Below are positions 1 to 11,531 of a stretch of DNA of 64,000 nt, piece by piece. The position numbers and the translations under genes are program-made. The notes under the pieces were generated by a model. That model saw only the letters and a program-made list of their open reading frames with translations. It was not told the DNA's origin and searched no databases. Each line of letters opens with the position of its first letter. Positions within the stretch are counted from its first letter, which is position 1. The DNA lies in assembly GCF_000002595.2 (NCBI RefSeq), contig NC_057006.1, positions 1,490,246 to 1,554,245 on the forward strand, given 5' to 3'. Source of the DNA: Chlamydomonas reinhardtii (lineage: Eukaryota > Chlorophyta > Chlorophyceae > Chlamydomonadales > Chlamydomonadaceae).

Positions 1-506
1 GGAGGAGTGGGAGGGAGGCGAGGAGTGGGTGGGAGGCGAGGAGGAGTGGGTGCGTGCCCAGGCGGCGAAAGAGGCAGGGAATGAGAGGTAGGTGCGGATG
101 GCATGGGGACCGGTTAAGGGAGAGATGACGGGGTGCTGGGGAGAAGAGGAGCAGGCGAAGCGGTGTGGGGTGGAGCTGGGGTGGGGTGGGCCATCAGCGA
201 TTGCGCTTTGTGCGGCTACTGGTGTACGGCAGCGGCAGCGGCCTGCCTGTGCACGTGCGGCTAGAGGCCGCCAGTGCGCACGGAAGGCAGAGGCAAACGG
301 GGGCCACGGGCCCAGTGGCACGAGCTGGTCGAGCGAAATCAGCCCGTGGATGCAGCCTCTCTTTATGCCAGCGGCAGATGCTCCGCTGCGGAAACCACCA
401 TGCCACGGTGTGTTCTCCACATCATCATGTGATTCGCCTACCCCTGCTTACCGCCTGCATACCGCCTCCATACTTATTGCTACTGCCGCTGCTACTGCCG
501 CTGCAG

Positions 507-1060
507 GAGGAGCTCGCCGAGATGGCGGACCAGTACGAGGACAACGAGGACTTTGCGCGCATGCTGGAGGGTGAGAAGGCCGCAGCCGCAGGCGGGCAGG
601 AGGGCGAGCTGTAGCGCTACAGGAGGCTAGGAGGGTGAGAGCCGTCAGTCTCGGGGCAGGGGTGCTTTCTGTGGGTGCTTTGGGAGTCACTCAGATGCGT
701 GTTGCAGCGGCAGGTCGGGGCGTGTGATGTCTGTGTGTTGTGTTTTGGCACATCGGCTGTGCGTTGCTCCCTGTCAAGGAATGCTCTCGTGCGCCTGCAC
801 ACGACACGACACATCCCCTCACAGAGACGGGCCTGGACAAGCACATGCCTTCGCGGCCGGGCTCGGATGCCCAGGAGCCCGACAGTGGCGTGGGAGGCGG
901 TGCGGCGGCGGGCGCCGTGGCTGATGCCGCCGCCCGGCTGCAGGACACGCTGACCCAGGTCAAGGAGGGGGCCAGCAAGCTGTTCGACAGCGCTAAGGGC
1001 TTGGTGGGCAAATGGTTCGGGAAGAAGGAGGCGGCAAAGAAGCCCGCCGGCGAGCTGTAG
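507..1060 (+). CDS. 3' end of an unrecognised gene (two terminal exons visible)
   Basis: Two exons join in phase. Exon 507-570 follows a CTGCAG acceptor and ends at a GGTGAG-type donor; exon 825-1060 follows a CCTCACAG acceptor. The predicted C-terminus is an acidic stretch (EELAEMADQYEDNEDFARML), then a Gly/Ala linker, then an amphipathic Lys-rich tail (LFDSAKGLVGKWFGKK) ending in AGEL and a TAG. I do not recognise the protein. Upstream exons are expected left of 507 or outside the window; bases 1-500 are G-rich and repetitive and gave no convincing exon. The tail could be a membrane-surface or coiled segment, but that is a guess. Confidence 0.5.
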
Positions 1061-1722
1061 GGGGAGGCTGTAGAGCGAGGCAGTGGGGCCGAGATAATCA
1101 GGTCAGTGTTGTCGTCGGTATCTGGGATGGCCGGATGGGGAGTGGGGATGTGGGGCTTTGGGTGGAGCGGCTGGAGCGCTCGCGCGTGAGGCTACGAAGT
1201 CTTGCGAGTACCGTAGCTGTCGCCATCGGTGCAAAACGGCCGCAGGATGTGACCGGCAGTAGTGCCTTCAGTGGAGAGTCGTGCGTTCTTGGCGTTGTGT
1301 GGTGGTACGGACGGCATTTGAGCCCGGGGCTCAGCCCCCACCGCCAGAGTGCGAATGGGGTTCGTGGCCCAAGCGGGTGCCCAGCAAGACCGATAACCCC
1401 ATGGAATACACTGTTTCAACATAAGCACACTGATACAGTAGTCTCTGATTGACTGACAGAAGACTTGCTGCCACGATCTCTCATAAACTTTCGTCCAAGC
1501 GACACAGCTGTGAATTGCGCATACCAAGCTAAATTACATTTGCATCGGTATCTTACCCTAGTATTCAGACGGCAAGCGTTTAGCCGAAAAATGGCGGATG
1601 CTGGCACGCCCATGACCACTGGCGTTTCCAAGGTCTGGCGCATGCCGCAGCTCCATTAATAACAATGAACATACTTCCTGGGATCGGCTGGACTGAACCA
1701 TGCCTTTTGGCGCCATGCCTGA
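1061..1722. other. intergenic: 3' UTR of the left gene and LSM6 upstream region
   Basis: No convincing coding frame. The first half is GC-rich and is probably the 3' UTR of the left-hand gene. From about 1400 the composition becomes more AT-rich and probably holds the LSM6 promoter and 5' UTR. No clear TATA box or TGTAA signal was seen. Confidence 0.4.
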
Positions 1723-3584
1723 ATGCCGCAGACGCCAGCGGAGTTCCTGAAGGCCATTAAGGGCAAGGCTGTGCTAGTTAAGCTGAACTCTGGGGTGGAC
1801 TACCGAGGTGCGCAGGGGAGAGGGCATCATAAGCGTGGCGCTCGGGCTCGTCGAGTGGTGCAGGGTCGGGGGGCCCCTCCCACTCTCAGCCCGCGCATGT
1901 CGACAGCTGTAGCCAGTGCCTTGGGATCTGTGATTACTCATGTGCTGCAGCGAACCTATCTCGCTGGGTGCTGAAGCATGGGGCGGGGCTTGCAGCGGGG
2001 TAGCTACGCGCCCAGCTAGGCAGCCATTCCACGCCCGCACACCCCAAAGCGCACGAACGGGCAGTGTCTGCGCTACGTGGGTGCACGCGTCCCTGCCGAG
2101 GTAGCATGACGTCGCACCTCTCCATCAGCGGGGAGGGGCAGTGACCAAGTCGTTTGCCGGGGGCCTGGCGCCCCGTGTCATGCGCCCCGCTCGACAGCAA
2201 ATCTACCCCGTGTCGCGTCACACGCGTGGTGCCGGTCGAGGGGGTCCCCACGAGTTGGGTGCACCCCGACGGTTCTTAACGCGCGCTTCCAGCAGCCAGC
2301 GCCCTGGGATATGTGGGTGGTCCACTCGGGCAGCAGGGGACGGGGTGTTCAGTTGGGTGGCCTCCTACTCAGGTGGCGGGTCCACCCACCGGGTCCATTC
2401 CAGCGCGCCTTCGCAGACCCTAAACGTGTGACCAGCCAGTGTATGTGCTGCGTAAGAGCATGCGCATTTGCTGAGTCGTCAGGACGCCATGCTGTGGGTC
2501 AATGCAGCACCGGTCCCCGAGCGCGCTCCGTGCGAACTCCTTGGAAGCTAACAGGGCTCTGCACCGGCGCGCGCCTTGTCTTGAGCCACCCCGCAATCCG
2601 ACCCCACAACCCGACCCCGCAACCCGACCCTGCAACCCGACCCCGCAACCCCACCCCGCAACCGTACCCTACGCACCCCCCATCCTGTTTCCACCCCCAG
2701 GCATCCTGGCCTGCCTGGACGGCTACATGAACATCGCCATGGAGCAGACCGAGGTGCGGGCGCGTGTGTGTAGAAGGGGGGAGGGGAGGAGGAGAGGGGA
2801 GGGGGTTTGGAGGAGGCGGGGGCGGAGGCATGTGGGGGACAGGGGAGCCAGGGGCGGAGGAATGTGGGGGCGGCGGTTGGTGAGGCTGGAGGAAGGGGCG
2901 GCTAAGGAGCCAGAGCCCAGTGGGAGGGTCACATAGGGTGCAGGGGGTGCGGGCCGCACAGCGGGAGCAGGGGAGCGGGCACGGCGATGGGACATGGAAG
3001 CGAGAATGCTGGGGCGACGAGCACGGAGCCGTAGAGGCGCAGGTTGCAGCACGTCGCAGCATGTTGCTGTGCTCTGTCGGACGACTACTTTGGGACGATG
3101 GAGATCCTGCTTGTTTCATTTGGATTTGCTGGTGGACCTGGGCTGTGGATGTGTGTGCAGGAGTACGTCAACGGGCAACTGAAGAACAAGTACGGAGATG
3201 CTTTCATTCGCGGGAATAACGGTGAGGCGACGGGTGGCACGGGCTCCACGGTTCTTGCCATGGCCTAGGGTCGGGGCTTGTGCCAGACAGGCAGGAAGAG
3301 GCAAGGTCGGTACCTTCGCGGCATGGGTGCCCACAGCTGGCACCCGCTCGACGTGTTGGGTGGGCCCGACTGATGGTAGCCTCCTACCATCAGTCGGAGC
3401 TGCAGGGCCACACCGCCTGCCTGCGTAACCCTCACGCACCAGCAAACAGTTGGACTTGCTGACTCGCTGTACCTGCCTGCCCCTTCGCACGTCACGGCTC
3501 ACGGCTCACGGCTCCCCCCTCCGCTCCCTGGCGCCGCCCACTGCAGTGCTGTACATCAGCGCAATCAACAAGTCGGCGTCATAG
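1723..3584 (+). CDS. LSM6: U6 snRNA-associated Sm-like protein LSm6
   Basis: Four exons, 1723-1807, 2701-2753, 3161-3221 and 3547-3584, join in phase to 78 aa, close to the usual 80 aa. The Sm1 motif is at residues about 14-45 (VLVKLNSGVDYRG then ILACLDGYMNIAMEQTE). The Sm2 motif is IRGNN-VLYIS near the C-terminus. LSm6 is a subunit of two heteroheptameric rings: LSm2-8, which binds the U6 snRNA 3' end in the nucleus, and LSm1-7, which binds oligoadenylated mRNA ends during decapping and 5'-3' decay in the cytoplasm. The start ATG was chosen because it gives the family N-terminus (xTPxEFL); an ATG 24 bases upstream is in another frame and hits a stop. A TGTAA signal at 4085-4089 is a plausible 3' end. 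Identity is very secure. Confidence 0.95.
2585..2668 (+). repeat. tandem CCCCGCAACCCGA-type repeat in LSM6 intron 1
   Basis: About eight degenerate copies of a roughly 10-base unit (CGCAACCCGA/CGCAACCCCA), ending about 30 bases before the exon 2 acceptor. It acts as a C-rich tract close to the splice site. Simple low-complexity expansion. Confidence 0.7.
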
Positions 3585-4582
3585 CGGTGCGGTGGGGGCG
3601 GAAGCAGGAACAGTGGAGGCAGGAAGGGTGGAGGCAGCGGCAGTGGCAGCGGGCCCGGGCGCCTAAGGGCCATGTGTCAAGGCAAGGACTGTGCATGCTT
3701 TCACAGGCCGTGAAACGTGGCGCTGTCAGCGAGGATGGTGGTAGTGACGGCGATGGTGGTAGTGACGGTGTACAACAATGGTGTACAGGCCTGTGGCAGC
3801 ACAGGGTGTGCGCACGGTCCGGTGAGGCCGCGGTCACGAGTCATGGCGACGTCGTCGCTGCCAGCTCAGGTGTATTGGAGGGAAAGGAGCGCGTACGCCT
3901 TGGCGTATGCGTGAAGGTGGAGGGTCGGTGCTGGGGTGTGTGCGGGAGGCGTTTGTGGGATATTGTGCACAGGAGGAGAGGCGGACCACAGTTGCGTGCC
4001 GCGCACGCGGGTGCTACTTGACTGCACTGGTGGTGCATATGGTTGGACAGGTTTTCATACGGATTACAGGTCAACCGTGAATCATGTAATCAGTTATCAG
4101 TCATAATGTCCGGACTCCGGAGTGCTCTTTCACGGTGCGTGCGGGAGTTTGCATCGCAGGCTCGCAGCACAGGGCATGGGCGCGCAACAAACGCCCGTGC
4201 CCTATCAACAGACCTTGGCCAACAGGGCCACAGCCAGAGCCGTTTCATGCCCGCTGATCACAACGTGCTCGGCGGAGGGACACTGCATGCGCCCATAGGA
4301 GTAAATGCATCCCAAACAACCTCACTTAAGCACATGGTCAATGCTATGTGCCTAAGCTGGTTGCCCTGAACGGTCACTGCAGGCTCTATCAATGAGCAGA
4401 ACTAAGCGCATGCACGAGTTCTACTCTGGTACACTAACATAGGGCCCGTGGCCACACCAGGGGACACCAGGGCCTCCCCTGGATGGGCCACATTGTCACA
4501 AGGCCCCACACATCTGCACGCTCCAAGCAAGCAGCCGCACAGCGTCCAACCCTAACCACATCAGACGCGAAGGAGCTAGTGT
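3585..4582. other. convergent intergenic region (LSM6 and glycosyltransferase 3' UTRs)
   Basis: No coding frame. TGTAA, the usual green-algal polyadenylation signal, occurs on + at 4085-4089 and on - at 4068-4064. The two 3' UTRs (about 500 nt each) are therefore predicted to meet or overlap slightly here. Confidence 0.5.
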
Positions 4583-7166
4583 CTAGTGATGGCGCTGTTG
4601 CTTCTTCCGCAGCCGCTTCTCCTCCTCTCCCGCCTTGCCCTTCTTCTCCGCCCCCTTGTCCTCCCCTGCATCCTCCACCTTGCGTGCTGCTGGCCCGCTC
4701 ACGCCCGCGCCCGCCAGCTCCGCCTGTATCTGCTGCGTGTGCGGGTCGGCGGCGTGCCGGGCCGGCAGCACGCGGTGCCCCACGTGCCGCCCCGCCCGCC
4801 CCGCCGTGTCGGCCGACAGGTCAATGAAGTCCAGGGCCGCCCCGTGGGCCTCCACGACGCCGTACATGAAGGCGGCGGCCTTGGGGAAGGACGGGTAGGA
4901 CTTGCCTGTGTGGTTTTAGGGTTGCACCGAGGAGGGCGAGGGGGAGGGGTTCCAGGAGGGTGGGGTGGACAGGCTGCTCAGGATGGGGTGGAAAGTGCCG
5001 CCCACGCATGCGGGCATGGCCCAGCCTCACTCCCAACCGCTCCCGGGGCTTCTAGTAAGTGCCACTCGCACAAGTGCACTCACAATTGCAGCCGCAGCCA
5101 CACGTCCTGGAAATGGAAGATGCGCTCCGCCATGCGGAATCGTGTATGGTGCTGTTTCCTGGGAAACGGACATATACCCGAAGCAAGGACGCCAACATGA
5201 CGCTAACCTTCTTTCCCCGCCCCCCTCTCTAGCCCCAGCCCCGACCCGGCGCTCTCTCACCCCGCACGTGGTAGCTGACCGCGTGCTTCAGCCCCTTCTG
5301 GCACTGCTCGTCGCAGTTGCCCACCACCAGTTGGCCGATGGGGTCCTGCAGGGGGTGCGATGGCGGGGTCATTGGGGCGGGTGCACCGTGGCACACGTGG
5401 CACACGTGGCACACACACACACATGCGGTCAATACGACACACGCACGCACACCGCTGACATCAAGCAGCCGCTCTCACGCAGCAGTCTCCACGGGCTCGC
5501 ACCAACCCTTCCCAATTCCTGGCCCGTTCCCCCATCCATTTCTCCACCCACTTCCCAAGAATCCACACCCATTCCCACCCCAACCCCACCCCGCCCACCT
5601 TGAGGAACCAGCGGCCGTCCATGTTGTCGAACAGCACGTGCCTGTACGGCTCCTCGTGCAGCAGCGAGTGGCCCGGGTCGGTGAAGCCGTAGCCGGCGCG
5701 CCACAGGCACTGCGGTACAGGACAGGGCGGGGCGGGATGGGGACGGGGATGACTACGACCAATGTGTTCCCACACAAACCTGCAGTACGGCAGGTAAACA
5801 GCTATAACGCCAACACCATGCCAGCGTCCACCAGCCGCCGCCACCTAGGTCGCCCCACGGCCGCACCCCCTCCCACCCTGCCTCCCGCCACCAAACCCGC
5901 CCGCCCAACCCCCCAACCCGCCAACCCGCCAGCTCACCCACCCAACCCGCCCACCTGCGACACCAGCCCGTCGCCGCCGCTGCAGCCGAATATACTGCGC
6001 ATGCAGGCCAGAGCATTGTCGTACGACAGCGCCGCCTGCCGCAACAGCCCCACGCTGAAGATCATGCCGGCGCCGCCGTGTGCGCCGGTGATGGCGCAGT
6101 CGGGCCGGCCGGGCGGGCAGGCCTGCTCGCGCGTGCAGTGCGGGCAGGCGGCCCGCGGCACATAGCTGTTGTTGGTGCGCAGCTGTGTGTGTGTGGGGGG
6201 GAGATAGTGGCAAGGGGGAGGCGGCAGGGGGCGGGTTGGGCGGGTTGGGTTGGGTGGGTTGGGTTGAGTAGGTGCGGGGCGCCGCGCACTGGGTGGCGCC
6301 TGGGCCCGGACAGAGGGAGACTGACGAGACGTTATGTGTGTGCACCCCTCCTCCCATGCCGCGCGCCCACCTGCGCCGCCGGTAGCTTGCTGGTGTCGAA
6401 GCCGCATGGCAGGCACCTGAAGGCCTCCAGGCGCGGGTGGCGCGAGTCGTGCCACAGGTTGTCGGACAGCGCCAGAGGCAGCTCCGGGTCAAACTGGGCC
6501 AACATCCTGCGCACGCCTGCAATAAGACCGCGGCATTAACATCAGTTCGGTGATTGAAGCAGTCAATTATTTCAATGCATACAATGCTACCTCGCTGCCT
6601 GATGCCCTGCAGTGTGTGGCGGAAGCGCAAGAGCCGCCCAGTGCGCTACCCTTCAGCCCTCCCTCCGCCACATCACACGCACCGGGCAAGAAGAATACGG
6701 TGTCATCGTCGCCGTACAGCATCCATTTGTAGCCATCACCATAGTGGCGATGAGCTGCGAAGGGTGCTACCGCAGCTCTGAAGTCGCCGGGAAACTTGGC
6801 GTGCCACTTCTTTGGGTCGGGTTCATTCTCATCCGGAAAGTACTCATAGCGCTCCTGGTACTTGGCATACACCTTGTTCAGGTGCGGCACCTCTGTCTCG
6901 TTGCTAGTCATGATAAGTGTTCGCATTCCCTCACGCCAGGCGCGGGTGCCTTGCGCGAGCACCAGCCGGCTGGAGGCGGTGGAGATGGCGACGACGAAGT
7001 CATCGTCGGTCAGCTTGGGCTGCGGGTTCGACACGCTGGAGCGGCTGTTGGACGCGCGCGACGTTGCCGCGTGAGCTCCCGCCGCGCCATACAAAGAAGC
7101 TGCTAACAGAGCAATCGACAAGCGCCAGAGCGCGCGTGCACGAGAGCAGCGAACGTGGAGCTCCAT
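4583..7166 (-). CDS. Fringe-like (GT31/DUF604-type) glycosyltransferase
   Basis: Exons on the - strand: 7166-6683, 6516-6371, 6182-5955, 5709-5599, 5345-5261 or slightly shorter, one near 5136-5085, and 4905-4583. The N-terminus is a hydrophobic signal/anchor (residues about 13-35), as expected of a type II Golgi enzyme. A Fringe-type metal-binding triplet D153-D155 sits in YGDDDTVFF, followed by a conserved Cys-rich middle and a G-AGMIFS segment typical of the family. It probably transfers a sugar from a nucleotide donor onto secretory-pathway glycoproteins; donor and acceptor cannot be told. The charged C-terminus (KRLRKKQQRHH) is unusual. Exon 6 is unresolved: the frame with best codon bias (RMAERIFHFQDVWLRLQL) does not join in phase to the last exon, so either an odd splice or a base error lies there. 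Divergent from the 7539 gene. Confidence 0.8.
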
Positions 7167-7538
7167 CGCCGTGGCGCAACAGGCTGTTCGTCACCGACCA
7201 GCGCGGGTTTCAGCTTTTCATTGTATCAGGTATCAGTGAAGTTAATAATTCACAGGTCTGGACAACTATGCTTGGTACCGGCAACTGGGTCTGTCGCTTG
7301 TTGGGCCAACTCGTTTGTTTGCCTCTATGTGATATTTATACAATCATTTAAGTTGACAGATGTTAATTGCGCTGACTGGTGAGACTATTCCTCAACTGTC
7401 CAGCTCGAGCTCGGCTGCAACTATTACTGCTTGTGCTAGGGAGCAACAGCGAAAGGTAAACCACCATCAATTTGCAACGCACTTCACTTACGGCTGAACT
7501 GTGGACGCCCTGCCGATCAGAACCATCGCGCCGGGCCC
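7167..7538. promoter_or_regulatory. divergent (possibly bidirectional) promoter region
   Basis: Only 372 bases separate the start codons of the glycosyltransferase (-) and the DUF1264 protein (+). The stretch is noticeably more AT-rich than its neighbours around 7220-7380 (for example GTGATATTTATACAATC near 7328). No specific factor site is claimed. Confidence 0.4.
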
Positions 7539-10506
7539 ATGGGTCCCATGGCGCAATATGATAATAACTTTGGCGCTAACGCTCAGCCAAAAAGCTTATC
7601 ATCCGTTGGGGCTGAAAGTGTAGCCATGGAGCATACACAAGAGCAACCGCCGAAGGGCACTGGCAGCAATGCCACCGATGGCAGCGGCACCGCGAAGCCC
7701 GATGTGCCGCAGCCGCTAGTCAATGTGCCACAAGCGGCCGCGCCGCGCGCCACCTCGCCAGCGGACCCCGCAGCACAGTCCACAACGCCCACGCCCAACA
7801 CCAACAGCACAAGCACCGCCACCACCACGGGCCCAACGCCCGCCGCGCGCCACCCCGCCCACCCCCCGCCGCCCAGCGTGCCGCACCCTGCCCTGCCCGA
7901 GGCCGAGCAGGAGGAGATGCGGCTGCTGAGCCGGGCGCTGGACGCGGGGTGCAGCCTGCTGCAGGGCCGGGGGCCCGTGAACAAGATCCACCAGCACGTG
8001 GACGCCTTCCATATGTGCGTGCGTGCGCAAGTGCGTGTGTGTTGGGGTTGGGTTGGGAGGCGGGTGTGTGTGTGTGTGCCCGCGCCAAACGAGTAACAGG
8101 GTTCTCACCGCTCCGTACGTACGTTCAGGTACTCGCACGACGCCACACGCCCGGTGCGCGCCCACCACTACTGCGCGCACCGCAGTGACGAGATGAGGCA
8201 GGTGGGTACCGGGGGCGCGGCGGCGTGGCGTTGCATGGCGTCATAGCGGGGGCGGCGCGCCCGCCCTCGCACATCACGAGCGAGTACCCCTGGGCCGTAC
8301 GCTCCTTCTTTCAAACACACACACAATACATCACACACATACACACACAGACAATGCACACACACATCCTGTGTCACCTGCAGTGTATCCTGTACGACAG
8401 CGCGGATCCGGGGGCGCGGCTGATCGGCATCGAGTACATCATCTCCCGCCGCCTGTTTGAGGTGGGTGGGGTGGGTGACACCATCATACAAATACCATTG
8501 ATCCGTTCGAGGCAGAGGGCGAGGGATGACGCGGCTGTCCTCCAATAGCCTGAAGTGCGGGACAAGAAAAGGTGGCGCTCCCTCTCATGTGCTGTTTCTT
8601 ATCTGTGGTGCCACCGGTGTCGTCACGCACGACGTGCTTATATTATGTCTGCCGGCCCACCTGAAGCCCTCGCTCTGTGCGCGCGCGCGCACATACACAC
8701 ACACATAGACACACACACACACGCACACATAGACACACACACACACATGCCAGCGCATCCGCCCTTGGTTTTCATGACACTGGCGCAGTCACTGCCGCTG
8801 GAGGAGCGCAAGTTCTGGCACAGCCACGTGTACGAGGTGGGTGGGTGCGTGGGGGGTGCGGGTTAGGCGGGTGCATGGGGGTCCGTGTGCGGGTTTGTGC
8901 GTGTGCATCATACATATCATAGCGCGCACGGGGGAAGTAACCACGCAGAGCACAGACAGTGTTTGGGCATGCACCCTGGAGACCTGCGTGCAGACGCCAT
9001 CATCTTGCACACACTCCATCACACGCACACTCCAACACACGCACACCGCCACACACCTTGCACACACTTCACCACCACACGCACACCCTGCACACCACCA
9101 CGGCCGCCACGGCCGCCACACTCCCACCGCCAGGTCAAGTCGGGCATGCTGATTGCCCCGGGCGTGCCGGGCCCGGCCGAGGATGCGGACATGGCCAAGG
9201 TCATCAACACGTACGGCAAGACGTGGCACACGTGGCAGGTGGGGGTGGGGGAGGGGCGGGGCCGTGTGGGGGAGAAATACGTACGGACGGACGTGCGTGT
9301 GTAGTGGTAGCAGTAGTGCAGTGCCGTGCCGGCAGCATATCAGATAGGCCCATGGAGGCGGCCACCAGAGGCCTGCTGTATGTGTGATAAGCGTGGCACA
9401 TGCCATGTCCCCCTACCTGCCCCCTGTCCCCCGGAATACGGTAATTGCATCTCCTGGTTTGCAACTCATTCGTACTTAGCTAGCGTGGGAACCGGTCCGC
9501 ACTCCCCTCCGCCCCCCACGCCTCCCTCCACCCCCCTCCGCCTCCTCCTCCGCCCGCCTTTCCCTCCCCCCCCCAGGTGGACCGCGGCGACCCACTGCCG
9601 CTGGGCCCCCCACAGCTCATGATGGCCTACACGGCCGACGGCCAGGTGCCGCCCGCGGCACTGGCGGCGCGGGACCAGGAGGTCGGCTGCGACAGCGCGC
9701 ACGTAGGATTGGGGCGGTGGACGTGGTAGTGGTGGTGGTGGTGGGCTGGTGGTGGTCGCGGTCGCCGTGGTGCGTGGTTGTGAGGGGATGGGGCGGCGGG
9801 TGTGTAAAAGGGAAATAGGGCTGTCTCAGCGGGCCAAACGTAATTCCAACATGACCGTGAATCTGCCTGATGGAGGACGAATGTCTTGACGTGTCAGTGG
9901 CGGCACTGGCAGTCCCATGTGCGTTAGTTGGCGGGCACGCGAAAGAGGTCCCGGCGGCATGGTGCCTGACGCAAACATTGTTAGTTCGTACACGTGACAC
10001 GCGCGCTCCTACTGCTGCCGCAGGTGCGGCGCCGCCGGGCGCACCTGGCGCCCAACCCGCCGCAGCCGCACCCGGACGCCGACCACCCCTGGCGCACCGG
10101 CCGCGCCTGGCAGTGCGTCATGGAGCAGGTGAGTGAGTGAGTGCTTGTGAAGGAAGGTTTATCAGGAAGGGGTCAACACTGTGTATGCGAATGCAGGTGT
10201 GCGGGGGTGGGAGCTGGAGAACAGGGAGCGCCAGCACAGACCGAGTACCGTACGCTAAAGCCGTAAAAGGCTTGAGAGGATGGTTGGATGGGTGCATAGG
10301 TACGACGGGGATTGAGAGGTTGTGGGAATGGCCCGCCGAGTAAGCCGCGTTTGCAGGCGAGTATGCCGCGTGAGCATCTCTTGCACACACCTTGCTTGAT
10401 TGCGTTGCAGGTGGACTTCAAGGCGCCAGTAGTGGGGCCCCAGCAGCAGGCGCTGCAGCTGCAGAAGGAGCAGGAGCCTTCTGGGCAGCAGGAGCAGAAG
10501 CAGTAG
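7539..10506 (+). CDS. DUF1264 / oil-body-associated protein (OBAP) family member
   Basis: Eight exons, 7539-8014, 8129-8201, 8384-8461, 8789-8836, 9134-9238, 9577-9702, 10024-10128 and 10411-10506, close in phase to 368 aa. Residues about 127-345 match the plant OBAP/DUF1264 core: [84 protein letters not shown]. Plant members associate with seed oil bodies, so a lipid-droplet role is possible here but is inferred from the family only. The first about 125 residues are a Pro/Thr/Ala-rich extension not typical of the plant proteins, and a Gln-rich tail ends the protein. ATGs at 7539, 7548 and 7626 are in frame; the first is used. Confidence 0.9.
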
Positions 10507-10850
10507 CGCGCAGCCGCTGTCTGTATGTAGCGGTCGGGGGCGGCGGCGGAGGCATGGGGCGGGACTGGGGGCTGGGGGCGGGCGGCATACCTGGGTAGGT
10601 GTCGTTGATGCGGAATCGATCGTGTACGGCCTCGGCCTACGTCAGCCTACAGGGAAAGACAGGGCGGGGTGTAGGGCACACGGGGGAGGCACCCTAGGCG
10701 GGGTGTGGGGTGAAGCTCGAGTGCGAACCTGGACCGGCATCATGGGGGGAGCACCACCTTTAGTTCACGCTGGGCTGGGGCTGCAGGGAGAGGGATGGGC
10801 GTCGAACGGCGGTTGAGGATATATAGGCCTCGGGGGTACGAGGTCCACCA
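10507..10850. other. intergenic: 3' UTR of the DUF1264 gene
   Basis: G-rich non-coding sequence with no convincing frame. An ATATATAGG stretch lies at about 10819. No TGTAA occurs before the next gene's promoter block; one at 10938-10942 lies inside the next gene's presumed 5' leader. Confidence 0.35.
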
Positions 10851-10971
10851 GTGAAGGACCCGTGAAGGACCCGTGAAGAGCCGATTCGGCCGTGCGGGGC
10901 AGTTGGGGCCTCTTAGCACGCATAGCGCTGCGGGATCTGTAACGTTGTCGCCCTGCGGAGCGCTTTTACAA
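10851..10971 (+). promoter_or_regulatory. promoter/leader block shared by the two cysteine-protein genes (copy 1)
   Basis: Contains reiterated GTGAAGGACCC units at 10851-10880, then ATTCGGCCGTGCGGG, and a leader motif AGCGCTTTTACAA at 10959-10971, 28 bases before the ATG. All three recur in the same order in front of the second gene, while flanking DNA differs. Confidence 0.6.
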
Positions 10972-10986
10972 CAGTAAACTGCAACA

Positions 10987-11531
10987 ATGAAGGGATTCGC
11001 CAAGAGTCTGCTGCTGGCGCTGGCCATCCTGCTGGCGACCGCCTTCTCGGCAACCCACGCCGGACCGGTTGCTTACGGCATCTGCCAGACGGGCTGCAAC
11101 TCCGTCGCTGTGGCCTGCTACTCGGCTGCGGGCTTCACGTTCGGCGTTCCGTCGTGGGGTGAGTCTCCGTATACATGCTGCTTTGCATTGCCATGGCGTT
11201 GACATGTTTGGGACTGTTTTGAATGGCTGCCGAGCTGGCTGCTGGTTGACGTGGGACCCAGCAGACAATCACCTATAAGAGCCAGCAGTCAGCACGTGCG
11301 GGGCACAAGTGTTCTTCCCTGGCGGCTTCAGTCCCGCCGGCCATACCCTCCTTCCCCATGTCCGCTAACCTCGCCTGAGCCCTTGTCCATCCTCTCACCC
11401 CCTGTGTGTGTGCGTGTGTGCGCGTTTGTGTGTGTACAGGCGCCGCTGCCCCCTCCAGCATCGCGGCCTGCAACGTAGCCCTGGGCAAGTGCATGTCATC
11501 GTGCGTGGCGGCTGGCCTGTGGCCCATCTAA
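10987..11531 (+). CDS. small secreted six-cysteine protein, copy 1
   Basis: Two exons, 10987-11158 and 11440-11531, give 87 aa. A clear signal peptide (MKGFAKSLLLALAILLATAF, cleavage likely after SATHA) precedes a mature chain of about 62 residues. Cysteines are arranged nearly palindromically: CX3CX6C in GICQTGCNSVAVAC and CX6CX3C in ACNVALGKCMSSC, separated by a Gly/Phe-rich link, which suggests two helices joined by disulfides. From memory, similar short proteins carry the database name 'zygote-specific class V copy B gene protein'; I could not check this, so function is left open. The intron falls at the same codon as in the copy at 13215. A TGTAA at 11544-11548 lies just after the stop. 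Confidence 0.85.

Noticed and set aside
10817-10826. ATATATAGG as TATA box of the first cysteine-protein gene
   Set aside because: It lies about 160 bases before the ATG and upstream of the promoter block that, in the sister gene, sits upstream of the TATA-like TATTTAA. The position does not fit.
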